From assembly GCA_030220185.1 (NCBI GenBank), contig JASPKZ010007797.1, positions 2,958,001-3,022,000 on the forward strand: a stretch of 64,000 bases of DNA. The letters run 5' to 3'. The position numbers and the translations under genes are program-made. Source of the stretch: Diploptera punctata. Its lineage: Eukaryota > Arthropoda > Insecta > Blattodea > Blaberidae. This document shows, piece after piece, positions 43,539-55,219 of the stretch. A model generated the notes under the pieces. The model was not told the origin of the DNA. It ran no database searches and worked only from the letters and a program-made list of their open reading frames with translations. How positions within the stretch are numbered: position 1 is the first letter of the stretch; each line of letters starts with the position of its first letter.

Positions 43539-45209
43539 TCTGAATAATACTTACTTACTTACTCACTGGCACTATCGAACCCGTAGGTTCATGGCCGCGC
43601 GGACATAAGCTCTCCATACATCCCTATCCCGAGCTAATGCTTGCCAATCATTCCCTGTATAATCTACTTCCCTCAAATCATAGTTAATGTTGTTCTCCCA
43701 CCTCATTCTTGGTCTACCAACTGGCCGTTTTCCCTCTGGCTTTCCTACAAGAAGCTTCCATGCACGTCTTTCATTCCCCATACGCGCAACATGTCCTGCC
43801 CATCTCAGTCTACGAGACTTAACTGTTCTTATTATATCTGGCTTCTTATAAAGACCATGTAGTTCATTGTTATGTAGTCTTCTCCATTCACCTGTCTGTT
43901 CATCTCTCTTTGGTCCAAAAATTTTCCTAAGTACTTTATTCTCAAATACTCGTAATCTCCTTTCCTCCCTTAAAGTAAGAGTCCATGTTTCGCACCCATA
44001 CAATATAACTGGTAGAATAATAGTTTTATATATTTTCAGCTTAACGTTTTTTGAAAGGAGATGGGACATCAGAAGTCTCTGCAATGCATAATAGCATGCA
44101 TTTCCAGAATTGAGCCTATGTTTAATTTCTTTGTGCGTCTCATTCCTATTTGTGATTATTGTTCCTAGGTATTTGAATTCAGCCACTTCCTCAAAATTTC
44201 CCTCATTTGTCATTAGCTGTCCATTTCCATTATATACTGAATTTCTACCTGTGACCATATGTTTAGTTTTACTGATATTTACTTCCAGTCCTAATTTCTT
44301 AGTGTTACTCAATAATAGTGTGCATGTTGGTCTTTAGTATCTCCTCGCTATCGGCCAGTAGTACTACATCATCAGCATAAGCTAACAGCTTATTAATACC
44401 ATTCAGTTGTAAGCCTTCCTCATTCTCTAAAGATTTAATGGCATGTTCTAGTACAAAATTAAATAGTAGAGGAGAAAGTGCATCTCCTTGCTTCAACCCA
44501 TTCTGGATTACAAAAGTGTCTGAAAACTGTTTGCCTACTCGCACCCTACTCTTTGAGCCATTTAGACACATTCGTATAAGTCTAACTAACTTTTTAGGAA
44601 TTCCGAACTCCAGCAGGATACTATATAACTTCTCCCTCTTAATTGAATCATATGCTTTTTTGAAGTCTACGTATAGTTGATGTACAGTACCATTATATTC
44701 CCATTTCTTTTCTAAAATCTGTCTATACTAAAAATCTGATCTGTTGTAGACCTGTTTCTTCTAAATGCACATTGATGATCTCCTACAATGTCATCAATAT
44801 AGGGAGTAAGTCTGCTTACTAATATATTTGTTAGAATTTTGTACGAAGTTGAAAGTAATGAGATGCCCCTGTAGTTGTTGCAATCAGTTTTATCTCCTTT
44901 CTTATAGATTGGTATGATAATTGATTCCTTCCATTCATCTGGAAGAGCTTCTTTTTCCCAAATCTTACTAAGCAACCAGCGTATCTTGTCCATCAATTTT
45001 TCTCCCCCTGATTTTATCAGTTCTGCTGGGATCTCATCTGAACCTGATGCTTTATACATCTTCAATTTTTCAATCGCCATTTCAACCTCTAATGCACTTG
45101 GCTCTATGACTAGCATTTCTGCTGTCTGTAACTTATCCTCCTCAATGTCCTGTTCTGTATGTACATTTAATAGCTGATTAAAGTAACTTTTCCATCTATC
45201 TGAATAATA
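43539..45209 (-). mobile_element. 5'-truncated RTE copy, 11-bp TSD
   Basis: tctgaataata lies at 43,539-43,549 and 45,199-45,209. The insert is nearly identical to 55,220-56,868 of the long RTE copy. It carries RT motifs (KASGSDEIPAEL, YRGISLLSTSYKI, GLKQGDALSPLLFNFVLEHA, YADDVVLLADSEE, YKTIILPVILYGCETWTL) in three frames broken at ~44,710 and ~44,308. The 3' end has the agtaagtaagta tail (left side). Confidence 0.9.
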
Positions 45210-45269
45210 ACAAAGATAATTATTTTGACTCATTTCAACATGGCGATTTCTGTTATTTTTTATGATAAT

Positions 45270-45450
45270 TTAAATATATTTGAAGAGAAATTTTTTTTTT
45301 TTTTTTTTTCGCCTAGACCGGGACTCGAACCCGGGACCCTTGGCTTTCCGGGCCAAGTGCTCTACCAACTGAGCTACCGAGGCGAGTTACGATCTAGACG
45401 CAAATTTTTCTCTTATGTACGTAATTGTAATTCCCTCGCGCCAAATGTTT
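45270..45450 (-). mobile_element. monomeric tRNA-headed SINE
   Basis: Head 45,311-45,383 on minus, followed by an A-rich tail (seen as poly-T 45,291-45,309) and preceded by the same 'gcgtctagatcg' leader as in the fold-back clusters. This single-unit copy is the likely parent form of the clusters at 2,860 and 9,275. Confidence 0.7.
45311..45383 (-). tRNA. tRNA-like sequence (SINE head), 73 nt
   Basis: Same sequence as 9,940-10,012, with intact A and B boxes. See that entry for the anticodon problem. Confidence 0.45.
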
Positions 45451-45563
45451 ATGTCTCTTTATATTAAATTAATGTTGGGAAGTAAACTTTATGAGGTATA
45501 ATCATTAAATAAGTTAATGAGTCATTTTTACATCTTACCTCATATTTCATGTTTTATTAAACA

Positions 45564-45608
45564 CGGTAACTATAGTTTTCAAATGATCTTGTCATTCATT
45601 TTCAACCG
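45564..45608 (-). ncRNA. hammerhead-like motif, Penelope type
   Basis: Minus: stem I cgg/ccg, core ttgaaaat (two changes), stem II gaatga/tcattt, gaa, stem III aact/agtt. The stems are maintained though the core is damaged. Confidence 0.45.
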
Positions 45609-45613
45609 CCATT

Positions 45614-45838
45614 ATGAGTCATGACATCTTAGAAGAATTACACATGGAATCTTTAGAAAACAAAATTTCTGATTATAAGTCAAGATGGATGCAACATGTT
45701 CATCGAATGGAAGATCACAGAATACCCAAACAAATGTTAAGATATCAACCTGCAGGAAGAAGAAGACCAGGACGTCCACTCAAAAGACTTCTGGATGGTG
45801 TTTCTCTTGAGGCCGAAACAGGTCAACAAATGGCCTAA
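45614..45838 (+). pseudogene. captured LINE RT C-terminus
   Basis: A 74-codon open frame: ISDYKSRWMQHVHRMEDHRI, PKQMLRYQPAGRRRPGRP, LKRLLDG. It is the WxxHxxRM...GRPxxR tail found at the end of RTE-like RTs, here without any LINE 3' tail and inside a Penelope insertion. Confidence 0.65.
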
Positions 45839-45950
45839 ATTCGTGAATGTACTATGATGATGATCGAAGTTCATAAATTCAACCATAGATGGCAGCACTG
45901 AAGATGGCGACAATAGAACAGTTGACGGCCGAAGAATTTCGTCAGTTGGA

Positions 45951-45999
45951 GTTATGGCTGAAGATGAACATGATTATGTTTGAAATCGCGATATCATGG
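45951..45999 (+). ncRNA. hammerhead-like ribozyme, best copy
   Basis: Stem I ttatgg/tcatgg (6 pairs including wobbles), core ctgaagat (45,958-45,965), stem II gaacat/atgttt with loop gatt, gaa (45,982-45,984), stem III at/at around cgcg, predicted cleavage after a45,993. It keeps every invariant hammerhead core base, with one additional u after the cugaaga block. Confidence 0.65.
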
Positions 46000-46234
46000 A
46001 AGCATGAATCCTATGAGGTGAGTTGTTTAAACAATATGTTCTCCGATGAATTTTAATGTCTCTTTATGTTTGTTTTATTTAATAAATTATGGTAATATTT
46101 GTTTAAAGTGTTTAAATGTGGAATTCATCCTCCAAAACCAAGGCTAACCGCTCGGGCCAAAGATCTCTTAAAACATAAAGATTCTTTTTATGCTACGTTA
46201 CGGCTGAGCTTAACTGTCCACACGTAACAATACA

Positions 46235-46266
46235 TCAACCTTCTTCCCTGAAACATTCTAAAATTT

Positions 46267-46312
<46 letters not shown>

Positions 46313-46782
46313 ATTCATAATATCGCACTAAAGAAGCACCATGTCCTCGCAGTGGGATGAATGGAGGTCAATCAATGTATTTAATTACATTCTTCAGTTT
46401 GGTATTAATGTATTACATATTATTTTGTTTATATCATTCTCCACTCCATTAATTCTTTGTGTATGTTACAGTGAGTTTTATATTTTAAAACTTTCTCGTA
46501 AATTTGTTTTGTTTTATACTAATTCCTAATGTCTTTAACTATCTTCTTCAATCTGGTATTAATACATTCTATAATGTTTTGACTATGTTATTTCCTCGTG
46601 TATTATTTTCTAAATTTTTTTATGAGTTAGAATTTATTTTATGCATTGAAACTGGCTCCTAAATTTATATATTTTGTTTTCCTTCTAAAACTTTGTAATG
46701 TATATGTTCTATATGTAATATTTGTGTAACTGAACTGCAAATGAGCAAGAGTACTTGTCAGTACTGTGACAACTACTACTAA
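46235..46782. repeat. (AT)n tract and AT-rich repeat relic
   Basis: (TA)n at about 46,273-46,309. The rest resembles decayed parts of the (ATT)n-tailed family ('cttcttcaatctggtatt'). Confidence 0.4.
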
Positions 46783-46914
46783 CTACCACAACTACTACTA
46801 CTACTACTAACTACCACAACTAATACTATTAACTACCACTACTACTACTAACTACTACAACTACTACTACTAACTACTACTACAACTACTACTACTACTA
46901 ACTACTACTACTAG

Positions 46915-46955
<41 letters not shown>

Positions 46956-49637
46956 ACTACCACAACTACTACTACTAACTACTACTACAATACTACCACT
47001 ACTACTACTATTAACTACCACTACCACTACTATTAACTACCACTACCACTACTACTAACTACTACAACAACTACTACTACTAACTACTACTAACTATCAC
47101 TACTACTACCACAACTACTACTATTAACTACCACTACTACTACTAACTACCACAACTACTACTACTAACTACCACAACTACTACTAACTACCACAACTAC
47201 TACTACTACTAACTACCACAACAATACTACTACTAACTACCCACAACACTACTATAACTACCACAACTACCACTACTAACTACCACAACTACTACTAGTA
47301 ATATCACCACAACTCTCTACTACTACTACTACAACTACTACTACTACTACACACGACTACTACCAACTACACCACTACTAACTACCAACGACCACACACT
47401 ACTACTACTAACAACCCACCTACACTACAACTACCCAACTACTACTATTAACTACCCACTACTACTACTAACTACCACAACTACTACTACTACAACTACT
47501 AACTACCACAACACTACGACTACTGACTACTACTAACTACCACAACTACTACTATGAACTACCAAAACTACACAACAACATACCACACTAATACTACTAA
47601 CTACCGACAACTACTACTGTGAACGACCACAACTACTACTACTACGAACTAACACCACTACTACTACCTAACTACCACACTACTAACTACTACCCACCAA
47701 CTACTACTAACACCACACAACACTACTACTACTACCACACTACTAACTACTACTACCACAACTACAACGACTAACTACCACAACACACTACTACTACTAC
47801 TACCACAACTACTACATTAACTACCACAACTACTACTACTAACTACTACTAACTACCACAACTACTACTATTAACTACCACTACTAAACTAACTACCACA
47901 ACTACTACTACTAACTACCACAACTACTACTACTAACTACCACAACTACTACTACTAACTACCACAACTACTACTACTACTACTACACTCTACTACTACT
48001 AACTACCACAACTACTACTATTAACTACCACTACTACTACTATTAACTACCACAACTACTACTATTAACTACCACAACTACTACTACTAACTACCACAAC
48101 TACTACTACTAACTACCACAACTACTACTATTAACTACCAACAACTACTAACTATACACCACAACTACTACTACTACTACTACTACCACAACAACTACTA
48201 CTAACTACCACAACTACTACTATTAACTACCACAACTACTACTATTAACTACCACAACTACTACTACTAACTACCACAACTACTACTATTAACTACCACA
48301 ACTACTACTATTACTACCACAACTACTACTACTAACTACCACAACGATACTCCTACCTACACAACTACTACTACTAACCAAAACTACTACTAAACTACAC
48401 AACACTACTACTAACTACCACAACTACTACTACTAACTACCACACACTACCACCTCTAACTACCAAACTACTACTAAACGACCACAACTACTACTACTAA
48501 CTACCACAACTACTTACAACTACCACAAACTACACACTAACTACCCACTCTATACTAAACTAACAAGACTATACCACTCCACAACTACTACTATAACTAC
48601 CCACAACGTACTACTATTAACGACCACTACCACAACTACTAACTCGTTTAACTACCACAACTACACTATTACGACCACACTACTATCACTAACTACCACA
48701 ACTACTACTACTACCTACCAAACTACTACTACTAACTAACTACCCACTACTACTACCACAAACTACACTATTAACGACTACTCCCTACTAACTCCTACCT
48801 ACTACTACTACTACTACTACTAACTACCCACCCCTACTAGCTGTCACTACTACTTACACTACTACGACTACTACCACAACTACTACTATTAATACCACAA
48901 CTACTACTATTAACTACCACAACTACTAACTACTACAACTACCACAAAACCAACTCCTATTCACTCCCCCTACTACTACTAATACCACAACTACGACTTT
49001 ACTACCCACAACTCACTACTAACTACCACAACAACTACTAACTACCCACAATACTACACTACTACTAACTACCACACTACTACTATTAACTACCACAACT
49101 ACTACTATAACTACCACACTACTACCACTAACTACCCAACTACTACTATTACTACCCACTACTACTACTACCTATACTAACTACCACTACTACTACTAAC
49201 TACCACAACTATACTCTAACTACACAACTACTTACTACTACCACTACTCTACTAACTAACTACCACTACTACTACTAACTACCACAACTACTACTACTAA
49301 CTACCCACAATACTACTACCACCAACATACCACAACTACTACTATTAACTACCACACTACTACTATTACTACCAAACTAATACTATCACTACTACCACAA
49401 CTACTACTATAACTACCACAAACTAATACTATTAACTACACTACCAACACTACTCTTTACTCTATTAACTACCACAGACTACTACTACTCATTAAAACTA
49501 CCACAACGACTACTAACTAACTACCACAACTACTACTACTAACACTACACTCACTACTAACTACCACTACTACCACTACTAACTACCCACTACTAACTCT
49601 AACTACCACTACTAACTACCACAACTACCACTAATTA

Positions 49638-49675
<38 letters not shown>

Positions 49676-50389
49676 GCTACTACTAACTAACTACCACAAC
49701 TACTACTACTACTACTACTAACTCAACAACTACTACTACTAACCTACCACAACTACTACTATTAACTACTACGACTAAACTACCCACAACTACTACTAAC
49801 ATACCACAACTACTATACTGATTAACTACCACACTACTACTAACTAACTACTACTAACTACACAACCACAACTACTAACTACTACTACTACCACAACTAC
49901 TACTACTAACTACTATAACTACAAACAACTACACCACCTACTACTACTACTACCACCACTACTATTAACTAACTACTACTAACTACCACAACTTCTACTA
50001 CTAACTACCACACTACTACTACTAACTACCACTCTACTAACTACCACAACTACTACTCCGATTAACTTACTACTACTACCGACAACGACTATTAACACTA
50101 CTAACTACTAACTACTACTACTACTAACTACCACAACTATATACTAACACACAACTACTATACTAACTACACTACTAACGACAACAACTACTAATTAACT
50201 ACTACCACACTACTACTACTAACGACCCAACTACGATAACTACTACTACTACTACTACTACTAACTACACACAACTACTAACTACTACCCACTACTACTA
50301 CTACCACCACCATACTAATACCTACCACTACTACTACTACTACCACTACGACTACACTACTACCTAACTACTACAACTACTACTATTAA

Positions 50390-50422
<33 letters not shown>

Positions 50423-50562
50423 ACAACTACTACTAACTACCACAACTACTACTACTAATTACTACTAACTACCACTACTACTACCACAACTACTACTATT
50501 AACTACCACTACTACTAGTACTACTACTACTACTACTACTACTACCACTACTAACTACCAAC
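46783..50562. repeat. 3.8-kb CTA/ACT composite satellite, G-poor on plus
   Basis: It consists of ctactacta runs and a recurrent ~18-20 base unit (actaccacaactactacta). G is nearly absent from the plus strand, so the minus strand is G-rich and C-poor. Units are regular at 47,800-48,320 but contain many single-base breaks at 47,330-47,760 and 48,340-50,340, which may be true decay or unpolished long-read errors. Confidence 0.95.
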
Positions 50563-50757
50563 ATTTATTTGTGAATAAAATTTCTTATTTATATATGTAT
50601 CTATACTTTTAATTCTTGTTTGTAAAATACTCTAAGCATGTATATTTTTTTTTTCAAAAATAGCTTTTATCTTACATATTCAAACCTTTATATATTATCC
50701 ATTTTCCTTTAAACTTTTTTAAATATACATATCTGCTATTTTGTAAATTTTCTTTAT
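50563..50757. repeat. AT-rich repeat relic
   Basis: 'gtatctatacttttaattc' and 'agcttttatctt' blocks resemble decayed pieces of the (ATT)n-tailed family. Confidence 0.35.
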
Positions 50758-52067
50758 TTAACACATTGGTGACGGGCCACGGAGATCTCCGTGTTTAAAT
50801 GGCCAGCGCTAGACGACGGGTCATGGAGATTTCCGTGTTTACGTTTTCTATGGTTTTCCAGCCTCTTCGCTTTTGAAGGAGCATGCAATTTTGTTTTTTC
50901 TCATTGTCAAATAAACTTTAGTTGTTTTTGTACCCCTCTCATCTCTTTTATGAAATTGCCAACTTTACAGAAAGAGTTGTTCACAATTTTAAGGCAGACG
51001 GCTGGTGAAATATGGAATTTTAGTGCCGATAGTTAGGCGATTACGGGATATGTATGTAACCTGTAAATATATGTTGCAGAGGGGAAAAATTAGAAGAAAC
51101 ACTATTTTGCGTTCTCCAGCCGAATTTATATCTGTGGCATCATGTCTACCAGGATAATTATTATAACAGTGTGGCTATAGCTGAAAATTTGCTCGAAAGA
51201 AAGACGATAGTTTGTGGAACAATAAGGATTAACAGAGGGCTTCCAAAATCATTTGTGGAAGCAGGAAATAAACTCAAACCAGGAGAATGTGTATTTTGTA
51301 GTAAGGGAGACCTTTTGCTACAAACATTGAAAGATAAAAGAGACGTAAGAATGGTTAGTACATTGCATCAGGCAACACGAGAGTGGGAGGGGTAAAGTCG
51401 TAAAAATGCCCTAGTGAATACTTCAATATAACAAGTATGTGAAGGGTGTAGACAGGGCTGACCAGTACCTATCATACTCCATCCTTAGAAAAACTGTGAA
51501 ATGAAGCAAGAAAGTTGTATTGTGGCTTCTGAATTGTGCACTCTTTAATGCTTTTTGGGTCTATAAATTTCAAAATCCTAACAGCAATATGTCGAACAGA
51601 AGTTTTTTGGTTGAAACAGCCTCTTGTTTGGCAGTCTTTAAATTAGGAACAGATGACAGGGAAGAGGAGGGAAGACAGAGTGAAAAGGACACCACGTCAA
51701 GACCCACCAAGAAGGCTGAGACATGAAGAAACATAAATTAACGCCAACTGTGTCTGAAAAAAAAAAACCCCTCCAAACCTTGCCGTGAACACAAGAAAAG
51801 AAACTCGCTACATATGCTCTTTTGCCCTGTGCCTTTACATAAAGGGAAATGTTTCCAACACTATCAAACCCTCAATTTCTACTAGAAGGTCTGGTGAGAA
51901 CACTAATAAAGATTTACTTATTCATTATTGTTATTGACTGTAAATACATTGATGTAAAAATCACACTGTGCTAGCGCAGTTTAAAATTTAAAAGCCCACG
52001 CTACTTACAAATGTCCGGTCTAGCAGCGGTGGGTGGAATGCACAGCAGTCGGTCACCAATGTGATAA
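50758..52067 (+). mobile_element. internally deleted piggyBac element
   Basis: Target ttaa lies at 50,758-50,761 and a mutated ataa at 52,064-52,067. The terminal inverted repeat is cacattggtgac(c/g)g. Just inside the left end, cacggagatctccgtg and a second copy (catggagatttccgtg) form imperfect palindromes. Only the C-terminal part of the transposase remains. Confidence 0.85.
51120..51900 (+). pseudogene. piggyBac transposase C-terminal relic
   Basis: DNYYNSVAIAENLLERKTIV (51,155-51,200) contains a catalytic-type Asp of the family. GTIRINRGLPKSF and KDKRDVRMVSTLH follow. After a break come NCALFNAFWVYKFQNPNSNM (51,530-51,585) and, in another frame, FCPVPLHKGKCFQHYQ (~51,822-51,868), the Cys-rich terminal domain. 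The N-terminus and first catalytic Asp are deleted; several stops are present. Confidence 0.8.
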
Positions 52068-52074
52068 TATCCTA

Positions 52075-52177
52075 AAAATTGAGTATCTTTTTTTGAAAAT
52101 ACCTTTTATATCACTTATTCTAACTTGAATACTTCTTTAATACTTACGGCCTTAACTCTGCCAGAATAAATAAATCA

Positions 52178-52210
<33 letters not shown>

Positions 52211-52235
52211 ACTACTCCATACTATGACAGGCCAG

Positions 52236-52333
<98 letters not shown>

Positions 52334-52416
52334 AAAAAGAGAAGGACTATATGTATTCTATATTTTATTTTTATGTTTTGTTTTTAATGTATTGTAACTT
52401 GGTAACTTGTATATTG
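52075..52416 (+). repeat. (ATT)n-tailed repeat ends and AAT/ATT inverted microsatellite
   Basis: 'ggccttaactctgccagaat' then (ATT)n at 52,150-52,207. (AAT)n running into (ATT)n at ~52,240-52,330 forms a perfect hairpin. 52,331-52,418 is the upstream half of a repeat continued at 53,929. Confidence 0.7.
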
Positions 52417-53930
52417 TACACTGCTCAAAAAAATTAGGGGATATTGTAGAATAACCTATTAAGACTATGTTTTTAGGAACAGTATTAGATGCAATCACTT
52501 TCTATTACTCCAAAAGAATGTCAACAAGAGTTTGAAGTCATTACGTAACCTCTGTACCACACCAGATGTCAAAGAGATCCTGATTAGGAATATGGCAAAC
52601 AAACAAAGCAACATTAACATGGATGAAAATGTTTCTTTAGTATGGTGTATGGTCTCCTCGAATGGCCAGCACTGCCTCACACCTGTATGGCATTGATGCA
52701 ATGATGTTAGCAATGAGTTCTTGGGGGATACGTGGCCACTCTTCCATAAGAGCAATGTGCAGCTCTGGAACAGTTGTGGGAGGTGCTGGTCTGCCTGCAA
52801 TACACCTGCCTAATGCATCCCACACATGCTCAATCGGATTTAAGTCTGGGGAGGAAGCTGGCCATTGCATACGCTCGATACCCTCCACTTCCAGCATGTC
52901 ATCCACCAAGCCAGCTCTGTGGGGTCGTGCATTATCGTCCATAAAAAGAAAAGAATCACCTATGGCATCAGCATAAGGCACGACAAAAGGTCGGAGAATC
53001 TCATCTCTATACTTTATCGCAGTCAAAGTACCACCTTGGATAACGTAGAGGTCCGTATGTCCACCACTACTGACTCCTGCCTACACCATCAATCCACCGC
53101 CACCATATGGGGATCTTTCACGTACAAAAGCTGGATTGTTTCGTGTCCCTTTTTCTCTCCAGATGAATACACGCCGACTATCACATTCCATGTTGAATCG
53201 CGACTCATCAGAAAAAAGAACTGATCTCCATTCAGCATGCTGCCCACCCACAATGTTCCTCCACCCAGTTTCTGCAATATCTACGGTGTTGTGGAGTTAA
53301 CCTGGTACACACCATGGGCCTACGGGCATAGAGACCACTTCCATGCAGTCGATTAGGGACAGTTTGAGTTGACACCCTGCGTCCTGTTGCTGTTTGAAGT
53401 GTATTTCACAGTTGAGTTGCATTCTGCTGTCTATTCCGACGGGCTGTTAACAAGAGGTAACGGTCATCCCTTGCTGTTGTTGCCCTTGGTCGACCTTGTC
53501 CGGCTCTTCTGTGAACAGTATGTTCTTTGAAAATGATTCCAAAGACTGGAAATCACGCTTGAGACACCCCAATGGCTTGTGCCACCTCTTGTTGTGTCTG
53601 TCCAGCTTCCATCCTTCCTATGGCCCTCCAAGCCATTGGTTCAGGTAAATCACGTTGTCGAGGCATCACTGTCCCTAAGGCAAGTCATTCACTAACTGAA
53701 AACTAGACTGGATTTAAAAACAGCAACAAAACATTCACCCCCACACCACCCTTTCACATCAACAGTACAGACACTGCCCTCTGGTGTGGTACCGAGGTTA
53801 CGTAACAACTTCAAAATCTTATTTACATTATCTTGGAGTAATAGAAAGTGATTGCATCTAATACTATTCCAAAAAAACATAGTCTTAATAGGTTATTCTA
53901 CAATATCCCCTAATTTTTTTGAGCAGTGTA
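52417..53930 (-). mobile_element. Tc1-like transposon, long TIRs, TA duplication
   Basis: TA at 52,417-52,418 and 53,929-53,930. The inverted ends start cactgctcaaaaaaattagg and match almost perfectly for ~90 bp, with weaker similarity to ~150 bp. The total of 1,510 bp is a usual full length. It splits an (ATT)n-tailed repeat whose two halves lie at 52,331-52,418 and 53,931-54,010. Confidence 0.95.
52637..53666 (-). pseudogene. Tc1-like transposase (DD34E), broken
   Basis: It starts MPRQRDLPEP (53,666) with a helix-turn-helix region (GQTQQEVAQAIGVS). Frameshifts/stops fall near 53,555 and 53,410. Then VLFSDESRFN (~53,200, first Asp), GGGGLMV followed by tag in place of a Trp codon (~53,079), FLFMDDNARPHRA (second Asp) and WPASSPDLNPIEHVWD (Glu, 34 residues after the second Asp). 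The 129 C-terminal codons are intact. The length of ~343 codons is normal for Tc1. All three catalytic residues survive; the lesions are few. Confidence 0.9.
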
Positions 53931-54325
53931 TATATCTCTATTCTGTATTTTCGTGGAGGCTCTGTGGCCTCAACTCTCCCAGAATAAAATCATTATTATT
54001 ATTATTATTATTATTATTCATCCAGTAATTAAGCCTGTTGGCTCATTCCAGTTTCATGAAAGCTAGAATTGTTAAAACTGTATTATTATTTTTTATATAT
54101 ATAATTAATATTCTTTCCATGCTTTGGTAACATTAAAATGTAATGAAAATCATACATTATTGTTTTAGATGTATTTATATTCATCCCAACATAAATTGTT
54201 ATAAAGTTGCCTTCTATTTTATTCACATAGAGTAACTAAATTTTCTGTACTTTTATTATTATTACCATTATAATTTTGTTACCAACTTTTTACATTCCTT
54301 TTCATCACTTATGATTTATAGGTTC
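53931..54325. other. repeat 3' end then AT-rich spacer
   Basis: To 54,010: 'gtggcctcaactctcccag' and (ATT)n, the end of the element split by the Tc1 insertion. 54,011-54,325 shows nothing. Confidence 0.5.
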
Positions 54326-54484
54326 AAATCCTTTCCTTATTTCTTAGTTGTTTTTTTGACTCACCTCATATTTCTTCCATGCATGGAAGTCATGAAATAT
54401 GAGTTGAGTCAAAAAACAACTAAGAAATAATTAAAATAAACCTCATAGTGTTATTTCCTACTACATAACTTAAATCCTTTTCTT
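54326..54484 (+). mobile_element. short Penelope fold-back, 13-bp TSD with one mismatch
   Basis: aaatcctttcctt at 54,326-54,338 and aaatccttttctt at 54,472-54,484. The arms 'ttgactcacctcatattt' and 'aaatatgagttgagtcaa' extend to 'atttcttagttgtttttt'. The unique tail 'cctcatagtgttatttcc' is on the right. The ribozyme core has been lost. Confidence 0.75.
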
Positions 54485-55089
54485 GTTTACTCCACAGTTC
54501 TGCCTAACACTGAATTGCTCATTGACCAAAAAAAAAAATTGATTTTTTTTAATTATACATTTGCATGTACATATTTCTGGGTTATTGTTGCAACTTGTTA
54601 CCAATATAAATTCAGAGCTGTCAATCAGTAGTCTCCTAAAACGCAAACAATTGACATTTCTGAAAGCATTTATCATGATATGTTACTTCATATTTATAGA
54701 TAGATTTTTATTGTAAAAAAATAGTATAATATATGACGTCAATTAATAATGATAATTATATAGCATCTCAACCAATCAATGCTAAAATATGCATGACACT
54801 GTAAAGAGGATTCAAACTCAATTCTTATTTAATTACTCTTTTTAATTTTGAAAAAGGAAGATTCTTGAAACTATTGAAAATGTATACAGATACCACCTCA
54901 TAACTATTTTGAGTTTTACTAATTTACATTTATAGTTATTATATCTCTTGTGATATTGTTGTACATTGATGCCAGAGTAAGAATTCATAATTTTATAAAA
55001 AATGGTTTACATTGAGTTCTATAATTATTTCCACTAATTATTCTAATAGCTCTGAAGTATTAAAAACAATTATACTGTAATTATTTTAA
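54485..55089. other. nothing recognised
   Basis: AT-rich spacer, ending in a (TA)n run at 55,091-55,112. Confidence 0.4.
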
Positions 55090-55111
55090 GTGTATATATA
55101 TATATATATAT

Positions 55112-55219
55112 ATGGTCCATCACTGTGGTCTCGAGGTAGCATGCTGCCTTGTAACTCACCAGGCCCAGGTTCGATTCCTGGTTGGGACAGGCTCCTGGGT
55201 GAGGTTTTTTCGGGGTTTA
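55112..55219 (+). mobile_element. truncated third-family SINE head
   Basis: 'ggtctcgaggtagcatg' (A box) and 'ggttcgattcctgg' (B box), then 'ggtgaggttttttcggggtt', the start of the SINE seen whole at 39,037-39,381. It stops where the RTE 3' tail begins. Confidence 0.75.

Larger units (their letters stand above)
45451..46067 (+). mobile_element. Penelope composite carrying a foreign LINE fragment, 12-bp TSD
   Basis: atgtctctttat lies at 45,451-45,462 and 46,056-46,067. The left end is the unique Penelope tail ('gttgggaagtaaac') plus a minus-oriented terminal arm with ribozyme. The right end is a plus-oriented arm with ribozyme and 'cctatgaggtgagttg'. The middle (45,614-45,838) is LINE coding sequence unrelated to Penelope. 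Confidence 0.8.
42837..46234 (+). mobile_element. solo LTR with 5-bp TSD, interrupted three times
   Basis: It begins tgttacgcctacactaggg at 42,842 and ends cgtaaca at 46,229, with perfect flanks ataca at 42,837-42,841 and 46,230-46,234. Pieces matching the LTR at 36,610-37,663 are 42,842-43,549, ~45,199-45,270 and 46,056-46,229. In between lie an RTE copy, a tRNA-headed SINE and a Penelope composite. A tg...ca end and 5-bp duplication are standard for LTR retrotransposons. Confidence 0.85.

Noticed and set aside
43641..44337. Three plus-strand frames of 73-75 codons
   Set aside because: Antisense shadows of the truncated RTE copy.
46783..50562. CRISPR-like array
   Set aside because: No constant repeats separated by unique spacers; it is a simple trinucleotide-based satellite in a eukaryotic genome.
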